Shown here: positions 9,322 to 17,175 of the stretch, one piece after another
How positions within the stretch are numbered: the first letter of the stretch is position 1
Layout of the letters: the number at the start of each line of letters is the position of its first letter
Source of the DNA: Bacteroidales bacterium Phil12
GTDB lineage: Bacteria; Bacteroidota; Bacteroidia; Bacteroidales; P3
Assembly: GCA_002633275.1 (NCBI GenBank)
Contig: NWBO01000152.1
Location: forward strand, 32,726 to 96,725
Reading direction: 5' to 3'
DNA: 64,000 nt
Position numbers and translations under genes: made by a program
Notes under the pieces: model-generated
Seen by the model: only the letters and a program-made list of their open reading frames with translations
Told to the model about the DNA's origin: nothing
The model's database searches: none

Positions 9322-10527
9322 TCAGTGTGTATCTTTGTACCACTGAGTTTGGTTGTAGGTTTGTGCTTCGCTGTTGGTACTCGGTTCGGAGGTGGTTATG
9401 CCAGAATAGTTTTTTATGGGGATAACACCGTAAGTTGCAGAATAAAAACTTTCCGTATGTACCTTGTAAGGGACAACCCTGTTTATCTGCTGCGTAAATT
9501 GTGCAAAACAATCACTATCCTGACCGCATAACGCTTTAACATAATCGCCGTAATCGTAAAACAAAACAGGATTATATCCGTCCATACGTTGGATGCTGTC
9601 AAGAAAGGTGGTATCAAAAGTATATTTTTGATTGATACACTTCATCAACGCCGCCAAACCGTCCAACTCTCCGCAATCTATTACCGCCAACGTCCCAAAA
9701 GGGTCTTCATACGAAGAATAAAAACCATAAAATGCCTTGCAGATTGCTCTGTAATCGGGATTTTCCGCAAACAGATATTTCCCCATTTCACGATAAGGCA
9801 TACCTATCGCCATAACTTCGGTGGGACTGGCTATTATATGTTTGGTTACATTTCGTAACTCGTATGCTGCTTCCAACGACGACATATAACAGCCGCTGAA
9901 CAATATATACTCCATAAACATCCCGCAAGCATCGATACTGCCCGCAAGAGTAGATATATCGGTCTGATATTCGGGATAAAGCCCGCCGAAAAAACGGCTG
10001 TCTGCCGAACATTCATAATCGCCACGGCTATGCGCTGCGTCAGGTTCTTTTGATTTGTCATCGGCGACAGGCAACCAGCCCATACCGTGAGAACCTATAA
10101 TCATGGCATAACTTTCGGCAGGGGCAAATCGCTTCACATCGTTAAGAATTGAAGTAATACCTGCCTGTGTCGTATATTGAGGATTGGTGTAAGTCTTCAA
10201 AACCGAACGGCGAGGAGTTCCGTCTTTGCAGACTATCTCGAACATTTGTGCCTCCGTGGCACTGGTTGCAAGAAAAACCAAAACCTTTCCTCCATTCAGC
10301 CCCGAGGTCTTTATGACTTGCTCCATATCGGCGATATTGTCATAAAAATAGTTTGTCAAATTATTCGTCCAAGGGAAATAAACAAAGGTGGTGCGTTCCA
10401 CACGTTCGGGCTTATCATCGCCGTTGCAGGATATAAGGACGCAAACGATAAAGAGGAAAACGATTGTTTTCGTTATCCTCTTTATCGCTTTTCTGCTTTC
10501 GCAGATATGCTTTGATATTATCTTCAT
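9322..10527 (-). CDS. Clostripain-like (peptidase C11) lipoprotein, last gene of the fimbrial operon
   Basis: A predicted cysteine protease of clan CD, family C11, whose characterised members cut after Arg or Lys. The 401-residue protein starts with a lipoprotein signal (VLISC, lipidated Cys34). The catalytic pair is visible as His147 in IGSHGMGW and Cys213 in FSGCYMSSLE, in the expected order and spacing. A loop between them (about 155-185) is rich in Lys and Arg and could be an activation site. It starts only 8 bp after the fimbrillin-like gene stop, so it belongs to the fimbrial transcript. Other Bacteroidales mature type V pilins with a gingipain-type (C25) protease; a C11 protease inside the operon suggests a dedicated pilin-processing enzyme, which is my inference. 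Confidence 0.85.
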   Translation of the reverse strand: MKIISKHICESRKAIKRITKTIVFLFIVCVLISCNGDDKPERVERTTFVYFPWTNNLTNYFYDNIADMEQVIKTSGLNGGKVLVFLATSATEAQMFEIVCKDGTPRRSVLKTYTNPQYTTQAGITSILNDVKRFAPAESYAMIIGSHGMGWLPVADDKSKEPDAAHSRGDYECSADSRFFGGLYPEYQTDISTLAGSIDACGMFMEYILFSGCYMSSLEAAYELRNVTKHIIASPTEVMAIGMPYREMGKYLFAENPDYRAICKAFYGFYSSYEDPFGTLAVIDCGELDGLAALMKCINQKYTFDTTFLDSIQRMDGYNPVLFYDYGDYVKALCGQDSDCFAQFTQQINRVVPYKVHTESFYSATYGVIPIKNYSGITTSEPSTNSEAQTYNQTQWYKDTH

Positions 10528-10535
10528 TTGTTATT

Positions 10536-12611
10536 TTATTTCTTACGAACAGCACGAACGTTGCGTGCATCCGCTCTGTAAGTAACCGTTTTTGCGCCGT
10601 TATTCCAAGAATAAGCGTTCGTACTTTCATTTATTGCTGTGCTTGACCAATATTCGCCGCTTAAACCGACACTGCCATTAAACTGGTTGATTGCAGGTAA
10701 ATACCATACTATATCTTCTGTGGCAAACGACATATTATAAAAAATTTGGCCTTCGTCACCAGTCTCTTTCGTCACTTTACACTTATTCTTTTTTATACAA
10801 ACAAGAGCAGCAAAATCAGAAATATTTTCGTTGCTTCCGCTTTCAAAATCTTTCTCAATAAAAGGACTACCCATAAGATTTGACTCAGATTCTGTGATCG
10901 GCACTATAAAATTCGGGTCAAGAGACAAAGTATTCGCCAATCCATTGCTTTCATCAAAGGCATTTAATGAAGAAGTTATTTTGCCATAATCAAATGTAAT
11001 AGTACTTGGCTTCCATAACCACAACAATGGACTAGACTCTTGAATTGTTACACCGGTACCAACGTATTGTTTGTATTGCGAAATTAACCAATTACCAGGA
11101 ATATAAGTTTCAGCTATACCAATCACAGATACTTTTTTACTCTTATATCTAACGACTCTATTCCACACAAAACCGTAAGGCTTCGCTCCAACTTCTTCTA
11201 TCTGTTCCCAACCGGTATTGCCGACCCAATTAGGACATTTCTGCTTAATGGTTTTGGTTTGAACGACTTTATTGTTGCACAATATCTCCAATTCAATATC
11301 ACGGTCAGAAGTTCCGGCATTCTCCGTTATAAAAGCATAAAACGTTTTTGTTCCTGTACTTCCCGTAATGGAAGTTACTCTCGCAAAGTCGTTATGAGAC
11401 GTACTTTCATCAGGCCAATAACCTTGCTCCTCCGGACCCACAAGGTTTTCACGGAACTTGCAAACGGTTGCATTTTTGGTTCTGATAGTATAATCATTTC
11501 TACCGTCAAGGTCTTTCGCATTGACAGTGATAGGAACTATAAGGTAGTGTGCATCGACTTGGTCGGGAACATCGATTTCAATATCATATTCAGGAGTAAT
11601 GGATAATCTGTATGTCGTGGTCTTGCCCATTTCCCACTCACCCGAAAGAGAAGCAGTAAGAGTAATATCGCCTTTATTTACGGTTGTGAAAACAACCTTG
11701 ACAGTTACTCCGTCCAATGTCTGCGGCAACATCATAAAAGTACCCTCATCAGTTGTTATACCCGTATTAGTACCACCTTCGCTGCCGTTCATGGATTTAT
11801 TCAAATTTTGTGAGAAACTATTTTTCTGATTACCAAGATTCCAACTGCCGTTAGCCATATTGTAATCGCCTTCGGACTTGACATTTTCAAGAGTAATGCT
11901 CTTGATTGAGCCTATACGCATCTCGCTGCCTACAACGAATTTAACGGCAGAGAGGATATGCTTGAAATTAAGCGGTTGAACCTCGTTCAAATCACCCTTG
12001 ACACCGTCGGCAGTGGCAACCAAAATATCTTTCTGGTCTGTTGCCGCATCAGGAACGGTATATGAAAGCGTTTTGCTTGCAGGTGTAGTCGGGGAAGTAA
12101 GACCTGCTGCATCAATAGGAGCGTAAGCGCAGAAGTCAAACTCGTATTCATCGCCGGGCCAATAGTATATTGTATTTGTTTTCCAAGTGCTGCCGTCTTT
12201 GACAGCATCTTGCGAGAAAAAGAAATGTTCTGACGGAGTGCCGTTTTGCTTCATATATGCCAAAACATGGAACTTATCATAGAAATTGCCCGTACCCGTT
12301 ACCGGAACGCCACGCGTCGGGCGGGTTGCGGTGTTATTAGACACATCGATGCCGTCGGATACAACGGTGCGGACACAAAGAGTGTCTTTTGAAGTTTTTG
12401 AACGTAACACAAAACGGTTGGCGGTATATTCGTTACTACGGGAAAAACCTCTTGTCGTTGCGTTGTTGTCGGAAGACACACCGAAACAGATATAATCGCA
12501 CGGTATTCCCTTACCGCTTTTGTCAAGCAGTTCATCGTCATTACATGATAATAACAGCAATCCCGACAGTATTGCCAATACACTTGCCTTTATGATACCT
12601 ATGTTTTTCAT
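10536..12611 (-). CDS. Large fimbrillin-family lipoprotein with FISUMP-like C-terminal module
   Basis: Probably an accessory or tip subunit of a type V pilus. The 691-residue protein has a lipoprotein signal ending LLLLSC (Cys23), then an N-terminal fimbrillin domain with the family motifs KFHVLAYMKQNG, YYWPGDEYEFDFCAYAP and FKHILSAVKF. A second region (about 360-470) looks like an Ig-type or BACON-like module. The C-terminal ~90 residues (WYLPAINQF, EYWSSTA, ARNVRAVRKK) resemble the FISUMP/DUF1566-type module often fused to pilus tip proteins. Arg54 in TTRG sits where pilin maturation by an Arg-specific protease is expected. It follows the main fimbrillin after 153 bp containing two hairpins. 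Confidence 0.82.
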   Translation of the reverse strand: MKNIGIIKASVLAILSGLLLLSCNDDELLDKSGKGIPCDYICFGVSSDNNATTRGFSRSNEYTANRFVLRSKTSKDTLCVRTVVSDGIDVSNNTATRPTRGVPVTGTGNFYDKFHVLAYMKQNGTPSEHFFFSQDAVKDGSTWKTNTIYYWPGDEYEFDFCAYAPIDAAGLTSPTTPASKTLSYTVPDAATDQKDILVATADGVKGDLNEVQPLNFKHILSAVKFVVGSEMRIGSIKSITLENVKSEGDYNMANGSWNLGNQKNSFSQNLNKSMNGSEGGTNTGITTDEGTFMMLPQTLDGVTVKVVFTTVNKGDITLTASLSGEWEMGKTTTYRLSITPEYDIEIDVPDQVDAHYLIVPITVNAKDLDGRNDYTIRTKNATVCKFRENLVGPEEQGYWPDESTSHNDFARVTSITGSTGTKTFYAFITENAGTSDRDIELEILCNNKVVQTKTIKQKCPNWVGNTGWEQIEEVGAKPYGFVWNRVVRYKSKKVSVIGIAETYIPGNWLISQYKQYVGTGVTIQESSPLLWLWKPSTITFDYGKITSSLNAFDESNGLANTLSLDPNFIVPITESESNLMGSPFIEKDFESGSNENISDFAALVCIKKNKCKVTKETGDEGQIFYNMSFATEDIVWYLPAINQFNGSVGLSGEYWSSTAINESTNAYSWNNGAKTVTYRADARNVRAVRKK

Positions 12612-12677
12612 ATATTAAGTATTTTTTCTGTTCTTCTTTCTTTGTCGGAGTCTCGCTGCTCCGCTCTCTTTGTGAGC

Positions 12678-12701
12678 GTAAGGGGACATTCAACCCCTTA
12701 C
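12678..12701 (-). other. Hairpin 2 in the fimbrillin intergenic region
   Basis: GTAAGGGG (12678-12685) pairs with CCCCTTAC (12694-12701) around an 8-nt loop. No T tract follows on the minus strand, so it is better read as an mRNA-stability or pausing element than as a simple terminator. Confidence 0.5.
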
Positions 12702-12718
12702 ACCCTGTGTTATTTCAC

Positions 12719-12754
12719 TGCCTGTTTAAACAACGCTTAACGGTGTTACAGGCA
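12719..12754 (-). other. Hairpin 1 directly after the fimbrillin stop
   Basis: TGCCTGT (12719-12725) pairs with ACAGGCA (12748-12754). On the minus strand the inner part also pairs (AACACCG with CGTTGTT, one mismatch), giving a long stem starting 10 nt after the fimbrillin stop. It could be an attenuator or a 3'-end stabiliser that sets the ratio of major fimbrillin to downstream subunits. Confidence 0.5.
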
Positions 12755-12764
12755 ACAGGAATTT

Positions 12765-13823
12765 TTAATTATTTTCTTGATTATTTTCGTCTGTCGTAAC
12801 ATTCTTAGGATCTTGTTCCTCCCAAGTTGTAACACCAATAGTAAATTCAATAGGCACCATAGGATTGTTTGGATCAACAGTATTGTTACCCATTCTACAT
12901 ACCAAAGTATAAGCATTTCCTTGTTGTAAATCAAAATTATAAGTTACTTCGCGTGTATATGATTTTACAGTGTATTCTCCATCTTCATTTGAAGCATCAA
13001 CCAACTGTCTTACTTCAAATTCGACATATATCGTACGTTCTCCTATACCAGGAATCAAGAATTTTGACTCACTTTCAAGAAAATCTGTATTTGACGGTTT
13101 AATTATTTTGGTATTAAGTGCCTCTCCATTATCTGAATTGTTTGTACTGATAAGTTTGTCATATTCTATGGTCAAATTTTGAGTACCATAATTTGACCAT
13201 GAACCAGCAACTGTTTTTCCTGTAACTGTACCAGGAGTTATAGTTGCACTGCTGTAACAATTTTTGATTTGTACTTTCTTTACAACAATTCTTACAGGTG
13301 AGTTTTGTGGAAACTCATTTTTTACCTGAAATTTAACTTTGGACAATAAGTGAACAAAATTCAACTTCACTGTCGGCATATTTGTAGTTATTGCTGTAAT
13401 AACCATCTCATCTGGTCTTGCATAAATGAGGTCACGAGAACCATCATTAGTGTATTTAATTTCTCCACCTTCTGATTTTGGAGTCATTTCTATACCATTT
13501 GCTACGATAGGTTCTGGATATATTGCCTCAAATTGGTAAGTATTATCTTTTTCCCAATACTTGAAATTATCATAACTACCATTACCATTTAATCTCTGAC
13601 CATTAAAAACAACTTGTTCTTGTCCATCTGTACCAGTTCTCCAACCATACACAAAACACTCAGGTAAATTAGTCTGATTAATAATTAAAGAACGTGTGCT
13701 TTTACCTACGAAAGGTGAAAATGTAATGGCTCCTTTGTTGTTAGCCATCTCTAACGTTTCATCTTGGTTACAGCCGGTAAGCAATGCTGCCGCAGCCAAA
13801 CCGATTAAAAAAATTTTTTTCAT
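12765..13823 (-). CDS. Fimbrillin (FimA/Mfa1-type type V pilin) lipoprotein precursor
   Basis: Predicted major subunit of a type V pilus. The 352-residue precursor has a lipoprotein signal (LLTGC, Cys18) as expected for pilins exported as lipoproteins and then clipped at the surface. Family features are GAITFSPFVG, ECFVYGWRTG, YWEKDNTYQFEAIYP, KLNFVHLLSKVKFQV and the final strand GNAYTLVCRMG. GKSTRS with Arg44 corresponds to the first-strand Arg after which Rgp cleaves FimA in Porphyromonas. The gene is visibly more AT-rich than the two upstream genes, which would fit replacement of a variable surface gene. It is preceded by the DUF5119 gene and followed by two hairpins. Confidence 0.82.
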   Translation of the reverse strand: MKKIFLIGLAAAALLTGCNQDETLEMANNKGAITFSPFVGKSTRSLIINQTNLPECFVYGWRTGTDGQEQVVFNGQRLNGNGSYDNFKYWEKDNTYQFEAIYPEPIVANGIEMTPKSEGGEIKYTNDGSRDLIYARPDEMVITAITTNMPTVKLNFVHLLSKVKFQVKNEFPQNSPVRIVVKKVQIKNCYSSATITPGTVTGKTVAGSWSNYGTQNLTIEYDKLISTNNSDNGEALNTKIIKPSNTDFLESESKFLIPGIGERTIYVEFEVRQLVDASNEDGEYTVKSYTREVTYNFDLQQGNAYTLVCRMGNNTVDPNNPMVPIEFTIGVTTWEEQDPKNVTTDENNQENN

Positions 13824-13892
13824 TTTTGTAATTTTTTAATTGTTAATAATTAATTTTCTAAAATATGTATTGAAACATCTTTTTACATTCAT

Positions 13893-14942
13893 TTACATAG
13901 GAAGGTCTATCTCTTCTTCATCTCCCCAACCGCTGACATCTACATTAAAGCCCGAACCTCCTTCTTTGCCTTCTTCGTCGGTTATTTCAAGACCTTTTAT
14001 CACAATAACGCCTCCTTGCGGCTGTGTCTCCACCTGCTCCGTAATATCGAAGTCAAAAGATTTGGTTTTACCATTCTTTAAGCGAACCTCCAAATTCAGA
14101 CCGTACTTGCCACCCTTACCCGTTTTCGAGTAGTGCTGGTTAGGAAATCCCGGCACTCCGAAAGAACGAACCGTTGCCTGCACGCCGTAATCTTTCACAC
14201 TCGCATCGAAAAGCACCGTTACCACTTCATCGGAAGTGTTTCCGTTATGCAGATACACCGAGCCTGCCATACCCGCCATAGCACCGCGAGCCAATGCCAA
14301 ATACTGCGCACCATAACTGAACTCACAACGCACAACATAGGTAAATACCAATGGGTGCATAGTAACAGGCAACAATGTAGGCTCTATCGTACGCTCCACC
14401 TCGTAAGACTCCATATAATTACCGTAAAGCATATCGGGAGGATTGACCGTAACCTCGCTCTTGGTCTCCATATACGGATTACCCATATATGAAGAACGCG
14501 TTCTGGTACGTGTGGTAGCCCTTGCCTTTACGTATGACTGCATTCCGTCAAAGACTATATACTCCGAATCGTCATTGTAGAACAGCAAAGCATGTTTGCC
14601 TATCGGCATACGAACCACCTGTCTTTCGGGGGCAATATGTATCTCGTCATACTTACCGTCTGCATTATAAATATGTATCGCCAATCCCTCGGGAATACCC
14701 GGACGCAACTCATCGTAAGCCACGCCGAAAGTTTCCGCAAACGACGGATAATTGTACCAATCCGTACCGTTCTCGTATGTGTATTGCCATTCCTTTTCGT
14801 ATTGTGCCTCTATTCGCACATCGGATTTCGGAGAATGAGCATAGTGATCGAAACACAACTCCTTATGCTCGCAAGAAGAAATCAACAAAAGTATGCCGCA
14901 AAGCAAAAAAGCGTGTTTTATATATATCAACGTTCTTTTCAT
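13893..14942 (-). CDS. DUF5119 lipoprotein, Mfa2/FimB-type fimbrial anchor candidate
   Basis: The 349-residue lipoprotein (signal ending LLISSC, Cys24) begins its mature part with EHKELCFDHYAH, the signature I associate with DUF5119 proteins of Bacteroidales fimbrial loci. Proteins of this kind occupy the FimB/Mfa2 position and are thought to anchor or cap the pilus at the outer membrane. Its ATG overlaps the stop of the upstream DUF3575 gene (ATGA), and AAAGGAGGTG lies 5 nt before the ATG. That is an unusually good Shine-Dalgarno-like sequence for this phylum, although it is also coding. Expression is therefore tied to the upstream gene. Confidence 0.75.
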   Translation of the reverse strand: MKRTLIYIKHAFLLCGILLLISSCEHKELCFDHYAHSPKSDVRIEAQYEKEWQYTYENGTDWYNYPSFAETFGVAYDELRPGIPEGLAIHIYNADGKYDEIHIAPERQVVRMPIGKHALLFYNDDSEYIVFDGMQSYVKARATTRTRTRSSYMGNPYMETKSEVTVNPPDMLYGNYMESYEVERTIEPTLLPVTMHPLVFTYVVRCEFSYGAQYLALARGAMAGMAGSVYLHNGNTSDEVVTVLFDASVKDYGVQATVRSFGVPGFPNQHYSKTGKGGKYGLNLEVRLKNGKTKSFDFDITEQVETQPQGGVIVIKGLEITDEEGKEGGSGFNVDVSGWGDEEEIDLPM

Positions 14943-16270
14943 TTCGCACCTCCTTTCTCGTTGTTGGTATTACCTCTGCCAAGAAGCCATACCAATGACA
15001 CTTCCACTTTGGTCGGACCGAACCAATGACGCTGCTTTGTGGTCTGCCAAACATAGTGTCCGTCCAACGGAATATACTCATAATACTTCCCGCCCTGATA
15101 ACCCACACCGAGCGTAAAATCTATGTTAAACCTGCGGGCAATAGGCAAAGAATAGCCGTAAGCAATTCCGACAGCATAATTAGCATCGTTCAACAACGTT
15201 CCTCCCGGCTCGCCGCCTATATAACCCTTATTGTTCCACTCAAAGTCATAAGTGAAAGCACTTCCATAAACACCTATATGATGTCCCGTAAGCGGTTTTT
15301 CTTTGGCTTTCTTTCCAAACCAATAATTGGCGGTAACTTCTCCGCCATAGATACGCCAGTAACGATGATGTCTGTCGGTTTTCCACCAACCGTACATCCA
15401 ATCTACTCCCAAAGAAAAGTTATTGCCCAAATAAACTTCGCCACCTATATTGGGAACCGCAAGCAAATCATAGAGCATATTGGTTTTAAGTGAAAGATAT
15501 ATCGGACTGCAAGACTGCAAAAACATAGTATCTACAACAAATACCGTATCGGTAACGACAATCGTATCGGTTTTCTTAGAAATATCCTCGCCCGCCATTG
15601 CCATTGTATCGCCATCGGTCAAAACACCCGTTGCAGACTTGGTATCCTCTTTTCCAACCGTTGATTTTTCACGCAAGGAAACGGAAACAACTCCTGCATA
15701 ACGCACTGCGGGGAAGAAATGTTCAAGCATATAATTCCACGTCCTACCGTAATTGTAATCCATAAGCCTTTTCTTACGGCTGTCGATTAACGCTCCGCGT
15801 TTGTCGTACGTAAATTCGGGAACATCACGGATTATATGCAGCACATCTTCTTTGTGCGGCATATTCGAAGCCTCCACCAACTGAGCAAGGTAATCCCACG
15901 CAATATAAGTCTCTTCGTGACGGTCGATAAGGCTGTCGGCAATATCCACACGCTCACGAATATATTTTTCCAAAGCATTGCGACGATTTTTCGCCAAACC
16001 TTGATTTAATTTCGGACCACCCTCGGGCGAAGCCGAACCGCGAAAAGAAACCGATGTAAGTTCAACGGTGGAATCCTGTTGAACGTCTTTCAAATAAGAA
16101 ACTATTTCTGCCAAACGTCGGGCATTATCTCCGAAATTAGGGTCAAGATACGTACGTGAAACACGGAAACCAACCAAAAACTCCTTACAAATCTGTTTCG
16201 TCGAAACAGCGGAATCAATTTGGGTGGTAATAGTATCACGAACGGAACTCTCCACCACACTGGCACTCAC
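14939..16270 (-). CDS. OmpA-like / DUF3575 outer-membrane protein, first gene of the fimbrial operon, start uncertain
   Basis: A two-part protein. The N-terminal part (VELTSVSFRGSASPEGG, LAKNRRNALEKYI) resembles an OmpA-like periplasmic domain. The C-terminal part (LSLKTNMLYDLLAVPNIG, WMYGWWKT, GYQGGKYYEY) is the DUF3575 beta-barrel common in Bacteroidales fimbrial and outer-membrane operons. The coordinates start at a GTG at 16270, which is not convincing. Codons upstream of it encode KNLLFAAAFLLLSSGVSAS, a signal peptide core, yet no ATG, GTG or TTG opens that frame before an 11-base G run at 16345-16355, where TAG closes it. One added G would join it to an ATG at 16428, giving about 496 residues. 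The gene appears off in this assembly. Confidence 0.78.
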   Translation of the reverse strand: MSASVVESSVRDTITTQIDSAVSTKQICKEFLVGFRVSRTYLDPNFGDNARRLAEIVSYLKDVQQDSTVELTSVSFRGSASPEGGPKLNQGLAKNRRNALEKYIRERVDIADSLIDRHEETYIAWDYLAQLVEASNMPHKEDVLHIIRDVPEFTYDKRGALIDSRKKRLMDYNYGRTWNYMLEHFFPAVRYAGVVSVSLREKSTVGKEDTKSATGVLTDGDTMAMAGEDISKKTDTIVVTDTVFVVDTMFLQSCSPIYLSLKTNMLYDLLAVPNIGGEVYLGNNFSLGVDWMYGWWKTDRHHRYWRIYGGEVTANYWFGKKAKEKPLTGHHIGVYGSAFTYDFEWNNKGYIGGEPGGTLLNDANYAVGIAYGYSLPIARRFNIDFTLGVGYQGGKYYEYIPLDGHYVWQTTKQRHWFGPTKVEVSLVWLLGRGNTNNEKGGAK

Positions 16271-16329
16271 TCCCGAACTTAGTAAAAGAAAGGCTGCTGC
16301 AAATAACAGATTTTTATATCTGCTCTTCT

Positions 16330-16428
16330 TTAATTTCTGATTTTCCCCCCCCCCCTACTGCTGACGCAAGGAAGGTCTCTCGATAATCCTCTGGCACTGT
16401 TTAATTTGATTTTTGATGCTAACTCCAT
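16330..16428 (-). CDS. Short leader ORF ending just past the G tract (off-phase start of the DUF3575 gene)
   Basis: From the ATG at 16428 the frame reads MELASKIKLNSARG, passes through the G run and stops at TAA (16330-16332) after 32 codons. With 12 or 9 G instead of 11 the same ATG would read straight into the DUF3575 protein. I read it as the real but out-of-frame 5' end of that gene, not as a separate peptide. A homopolymer length error in the assembly would give the same picture. Confidence 0.5.
   Translation of the reverse strand: MELASKIKLNSARGLSRDLPCVSSRGGGKIRN
16345..16355 (-). repeat. 11-base G homopolymer (C on the plus strand)
   Basis: Eleven consecutive C on the plus strand, G on the coding strand, in an otherwise AT-rich window. 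It lies between the only in-frame-capable ATG (16428) and the body of the DUF3575 gene, the position expected for a slipped-strand phase switch. Confidence 0.9.
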
Positions 16429-16653
16429 CAAATCGCTATTTACTTTATCACTCAACATTATCGTAAAAATTAAACATTCAACCTTATTTTTTTCAAAAAA
16501 ATTTTTTTCTTAAACTTATCAAAAAATAATAAAAATTTTATACAATAAAATCCTGCGTAATATCAGTGATACCTCTTACGATTCAATTTTATTCACAAAA
16601 ATTTATTACTGATTAAATTAACTCATTAACTCAACTACTCTGTTAATCAGGTG

Positions 16654-16684
16654 CAAAATTATAAAATAATTTCATAATGACAAT
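16654..16684 (-). promoter_or_regulatory. Predicted promoter of the fimbrial operon
   Basis: The minus strand has TTG (16681-16683) followed after 19 bp by TAATTTTG (16654-16661), a close match to the Bacteroidetes consensus. The start would fall near 16647, giving a leader of about 220 nt before the ATG at 16428. An 8-bp inverted repeat (16609-16616 / 16643-16650) begins right at the predicted start and could be an operator or leader hairpin. Confidence 0.55.
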
Positions 16685-16718
16685 AAAAAGTCGCAAAAAT
16701 CGTTCAAAAAACCAAAAT

Positions 16719-16728
16719 CCCCCCCCCC
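16719..16728 (-). repeat. 10-base C/G homopolymer upstream of the fimbrial promoter
   Basis: Ten consecutive C on the plus strand, about 35-45 bp upstream of the predicted -33 element. It is the second long C/G tract within 400 bp; I saw no other of this length in the window. Confidence 0.85.
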
Positions 16729-16960
16729 ATAAAAATTTTGCTGCCAACCCTTATCCCGTAACGCTTTTCGCAGGGTAAATTTTTTTTGTTTTTATTGTTC
16801 GATATATATGCAAAAAACTCGTTTTTTTTATCAAAATTCCCTCGTTTTTCGAGAAAATTTCAAAAAAACAACTCAAAAAAATATGTTTTTCACTCGTTTT
16901 TCATTTTTCTTTGACACACCAAAAACATATACCGCTTACCACAAAATCTGTGTCCCATCC

Positions 16961-16988
16961 TATTTCACTGATGTTTAACATTAATTTT
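16961..16988. repeat. TGTTWAACA repeat, locus 3 (single unit)
   Basis: TTTCACTGATGTTTAACATTAATTT, preceded by TGTGTCCCAT at 16950-16958. The same combination (GTGTCCCA, TTTCACTRATGTTTAACA) occurs after nadC at 7970-8020, so the two loci share more than the 9-bp core. Confidence 0.55.
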
Positions 16989-17064
16989 CCAATAACCCCT
17001 ACTGATAAATCAGCATCCGTTCTATGCAAAAAAGAGAAATTTCTTTTAAGGACAAATTAGGTTT

Positions 17065-17175
17065 CGTGTTAAAAAAATTGAAATTTTTTAACATAAAGAT
17101 AAAGTCGTGTTAAAAAAATTAAGATTTTTTAACATAAGGATAAAGTCGTGTTAAAAAAATTAAGATTTTTTAACA
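17065..17175. repeat. Three tandem 41-bp repeats with inner palindromes
   Basis: TGTTAAAAAAATT..ATTTTTTAACAT recurs with GTTAA starting at 17068, 17109 and 17150, exactly 41 bp apart. Copies are joined by AAAGATAAAGTCG-like spacers. Each copy is an inverted repeat (TGTTAAAAAA / TTTTTTAACA). The third copy contains the stop codon of the Fic gene, so the array forms the end of that transcript and could act as a terminator from either side. Confidence 0.8.

Larger units (their letters stand above)
16429..17169. other. 741-bp intergenic region upstream of the fimbrial operon
   Basis: Very AT-rich with no ORF I can support. It holds, from the operon outward: an inverted repeat CTGATTAA (16609-16616) / TTAATCAG (16643-16650) in the predicted leader; a promoter at 16654-16684; a 10-base C tract at 16719-16728; a single TGTTTAACAT unit near 16973; and three 41-bp repeats that run into the Fic gene stop. 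Confidence 0.6.

Noticed and set aside
16268..16270. GTG at 16270 as the true start of the DUF3575 gene
   Set aside because: It would cut off the hydrophobic signal core that is clearly encoded just upstream in the same frame, leaving an outer-membrane protein without a signal peptide.
16609..16650. Invertible promoter bounded by CTGATTAA / TTAATCAG
   Set aside because: The inverted repeats are only 8 bp and 26 bp apart, and the predicted promoter lies outside them. No invertase gene is nearby, so a leader hairpin or operator is more likely.
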